A stretch of 6,898 bases of DNA from an uncultured Campylobacter sp. (lineage in GTDB: Bacteria > Campylobacterota > Campylobacteria > Campylobacterales > Campylobacteraceae): contig CALBNA010000018.1 in the NCBI GenBank assembly GCA_937896205.1, positions 1 to 6,898 of the forward strand, read 5' to 3'. The number at the start of each line of letters is the position of its first letter. The stretch's first letter is position 1. Position numbers and translations under genes: made by a program. Below, in pieces: positions 5,976 through 6,898 of this stretch. Below the pieces are notes generated by a model that was given only the letters and a program-made list of their open reading frames with translations, made no database searches and was not told the origin of the DNA.

Positions 5976-6710
5976 ATGAAGCTTATAAATTTCACTCGCT
6001 CAAATTTGACTGCGCTCGCTTTTTTGCGAGGCGTTAAATTTACAAGGGGCTTTTTAAATTTAAATTTGAGCGCACTTTGCCGCTTTTCTGCGCTCAAATT
6101 TGCAAATTTGACCCGCGCATTTTTTATCTTTTTGCTTTTTATTTTTTACGGCGCGGCGACTTTACAGGGTTCAAATTTGCCTCGCGAGATAGTCTTGGTA
6201 AATCAACATATATTAAGCCCCGCCGTAAGCGAGAAAATCGTGGTTTTAGGCGAGGAGCTAGCAAGTAAAAGCGGCGTGTTTGCGGGGGTCGCGGTTTATG
6301 AGAGCCTAGGGGGCAAAACGATAAAAGAAGCGGCCGCGCAGCTAAATTTGACCCCGCCTTACGCGCTTTTGATGCTTGCTAAGGCTGAACACAAGGTGGA
6401 AATTTTTGCCGACCCGCAGACGCTTAAGCTTTTTGATAAAGAGAAAATTTTAAGCCCATACCCAAGCTCGGGCTCGATTTTGCCGATACTAGCGTCAAAA
6501 AACGGCAAAGATATCTTTAACGCCGCCGTGCTAAACGGCTACGCCGATCTTGCCGAGCAGATCGCCGCGAGCAAAGGCGTGAGCCTGCAAAACGCTATCG
6601 GTAGCCAAAACCGCCGCATGCTTGATGCGTTTAGGATTTTCATCTACGGCTCTATCGCTCTTGTCGTTTGCGCCGCCGCGTTTAGAAAATTTAGGAGGAA
6701 AAATGGCTAA
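5976..6710 (+). CDS. Membrane-anchored periplasmic protein, TPM-domain-like (start uncertain)
   Basis: No firm function is recognised. From ATG 5976 the product is 244 residues, but the first 44 or so are encoded by AAATTT-rich sequence and look unnatural. A start at TTG 6108 would give MTRAFFIFLLFIFYGAATLQ, a classic signal sequence, and a protein of 200 residues. Neither start has a good ribosome-binding site. The mature part (NLPREIVLVNQHILSPAVSE, then LASKSGVFAGVAVYESLGGKTI and ALLMLAKAEHKVEIFADP) has the pattern of TPM/YgcG-type domains: a start like an inactivated protease-fold segment, a 'SGV...V.SLGG..I' strand-helix, then a 'LLLA...KV.I' strand. A C-terminal helix (about 20 residues ending at RKFRRKNG) anchors it, with basic residues in the cytoplasm. 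Its end overlaps the fixH-like gene by 8 bases. A membrane protein (Cj1484c) lies here in C. jejuni (recalled). A role in oxidase biogenesis is inferred from context only. Confidence 0.75.
   Translation: MKLINFTRSNLTALAFLRGVKFTRGFLNLNLSALCRFSALKFANLTRAFFIFLLFIFYGAATLQGSNLPREIVLVNQHILSPAVSEKIVVLGEELASKSGVFAGVAVYESLGGKTIKEAAAQLNLTPPYALLMLAKAEHKVEIFADPQTLKLFDKEKILSPYPSSGSILPILASKNGKDIFNAAVLNGYADLAEQIAASKGVSLQNAIGSQNRRMLDAFRIFIYGSIALVVCAAAFRKFRRKNG
5984..5989 (+). promoter_or_regulatory. Candidate -10 element (TATAAA) for the downstream gene pair
   Basis: TATAAA matches the -10 consensus at five of six positions and is followed by T. No convincing -35 is seen, which is common in Campylobacter. 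If real, transcription would begin near 5996, downstream of the ATG at 5976, and the next gene would have to start further on, for example at TTG 6108. This is a visual match only. Confidence 0.25.
6062..6101. repeat. 13-bp perfect inverted repeat with 14-base loop
   Basis: AAATTTGAGCGCA at 6062-6074 is exactly complementary to TGCGCTCAAATTT at 6089-6101. A related arm, GCTCAAATTT, also occurs at 5998-6007 and could pair alternatively with 6062-6071. The hairpin ends six bases before a candidate TTG start at 6108. There is no T tract directly after it, so it is not a standard terminator; it could affect translation or RNA stability, or simply reflect the AAATTT-rich background. Confidence 0.7.
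6693..6698 (+). promoter_or_regulatory. Ribosome-binding site for the FixH-like gene
   Basis: AGGAGG sits four bases before the ATG at 6703, inside the end of the upstream gene. It fixes the start of the FixH-like protein and supports coupled expression of the pair. Confidence 0.8.
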
Positions 6711-6871
6711 AAACTACTGGCCTCACGCTATCGTCGGCTCGCTTATTTTGATAGTCGCCTCCTGCGTAGCGACCATCATTCTGGCCGTCAAAAACCCCGT
6801 GGAGATGGACGGCTTTTACTTTGAGCGATACCAAAACGTCGATGAAAATATAAACGAGATCGAGGCTAGCC
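6703..6871 (+). CDS. FixH/CcoH-like protein, N-terminal fragment cut at the contig end
   Basis: Only 56 genuine residues remain: a short cytoplasmic N terminus (MAKNYWPHAI), one membrane helix (about 9-30) and the start of a periplasmic domain (NPVEMDGFYFERYQNVDENIN). The combination of a YWPHAI start, one helix and 'NPVEMD..Y' agrees with FixH-family proteins, which assist cbb3 oxidase assembly, apparently with the copper transporter CcoI. VASC at residues 18-21 could be read as a lipobox, so a lipoprotein is an alternative; C. jejuni Cj1483c was annotated that way (recalled). The frame continues into adapter bases, and the apparent residues PVSYTHLRA are artefact and must not be counted. 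FixH proteins are usually about 150-170 residues, so most of the gene is missing. Confidence 0.82.
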
Positions 6872-6898
6872 CTGTCTCTTATACACATCTCCGAGCCC
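6872..6898. other. Nextera sequencing adapter (untrimmed, non-genomic)
   Basis: Bases 6872-6890 read CTGTCTCTTATACACATCT, the exact 19-base Tn5 mosaic end used in Nextera libraries, and 6891-6898 read CCGAGCCC, the beginning of the Nextera read-2 adapter arm. The true genomic sequence therefore stops at 6871. A reverse-strand ORF starting MCIRDR and a forward peptide VSYTHLRA arise from it; both are well-known adapter-translation artefacts in databases. Confidence 0.97.

Larger units (their letters stand above)
5911..6107 (+). other. AAATTT-rich low-complexity stretch, possible leader of the next gene
   Basis: Between the terminator and the first convincing protein segment of the next gene, the word AAATTT appears about nine times, often as CAAATTTG or TAAATTTA. 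Translated in the frame of the downstream gene it gives an unstructured Leu/Asn/Phe/Lys-rich string resembling no domain. This suggests noncoding leader rather than real N-terminal protein. A TATAAA at 5984-5989 is a possible -10 element. Two hairpin-forming repeats lie inside. Whether any of it is translated is unresolved. Confidence 0.45.

Noticed and set aside
5840..6097. Reverse-strand 85-residue ORF across the terminator and AAATTT-rich stretch
   Set aside because: It has no ribosome-binding site or recognisable domain, is Lys/Phe-rich because of the AAATTT words, and crosses the terminator hairpin.
6691..6888. Reverse-strand 65-residue ORF beginning MCIRDR
   Set aside because: Its start lies in adapter sequence and it runs antisense to the FixH-like gene; MCIRDR is a known translation product of the Nextera mosaic end.
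6872..6890. Tn5 mosaic end as evidence of a Tn5-type transposon insertion
   Set aside because: It is at the very end of the contig and followed by read-2 adapter bases, which fits library adapter and not an IS50 end in the genome.

Overview
The window looks like a chromosomal fragment from a Campylobacter species (Campylobacterota). The evidence is the gene content, protein sequences that resemble C. jejuni CcoN/CcoO/CcoP, the epsilonproteobacterial HQWRQPL-type histidine kinase, and the very frequent AAATTT word. GC content appears higher than in C. jejuni, so an oral species of the C. showae/rectus/curvus/gracilis type is plausible; this is inference and the species cannot be fixed from the sequence. 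From memory, the gene order matches the C. jejuni block Cj1493c to Cj1483c. All genes are on the + strand and tightly packed.

Region 1 (1-2230): the 3' end of a TauE/SafE-like (DsbD_2-type) membrane protein, a soluble PAS sensor histidine kinase, and an OmpR-type response regulator. They overlap by 8 and 4 bases and so form one translationally coupled unit. The kinase's PAS domain lines up residue for residue with the FAD-binding PAS domain of the E. coli redox sensor Aer. This makes it a good candidate for a redox or respiratory-state sensor beside the oxidase genes. By position it is also the counterpart of the C. jejuni system reported as butyrate-responsive (BumSR).

Region 2 (2231-5910): a 95-base regulatory gap with a 10-base direct repeat, then ccoN-ccoO-ccoQ-ccoP, the complete high-affinity cbb3 terminal oxidase. 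All heme and copper ligands can be identified. The unit ends with a DUF4006 small membrane protein, a 33-residue membrane microprotein and a probable Rho-independent terminator.

Region 3 (5911-6871): an AAATTT-rich stretch with a 13-bp perfect inverted repeat, then a membrane-anchored periplasmic protein resembling a TPM domain, then the start of a FixH/CcoH-like oxidase-assembly protein.

The last 27 bases (6872-6898) are not genomic. They are Nextera (Tn5 mosaic-end plus read-2) adapter sequence, so the final gene is cut off at base 6871 and anything read through it is artefact. No stretch over 300 bases lacks a gene; the longest possibly noncoding stretch is 5870-6107. No tRNA, rRNA, CRISPR array, insertion sequence or other mobile element was seen. 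The region is ordinary respiratory core genome with a few under-described accessory genes, not an obvious new system.
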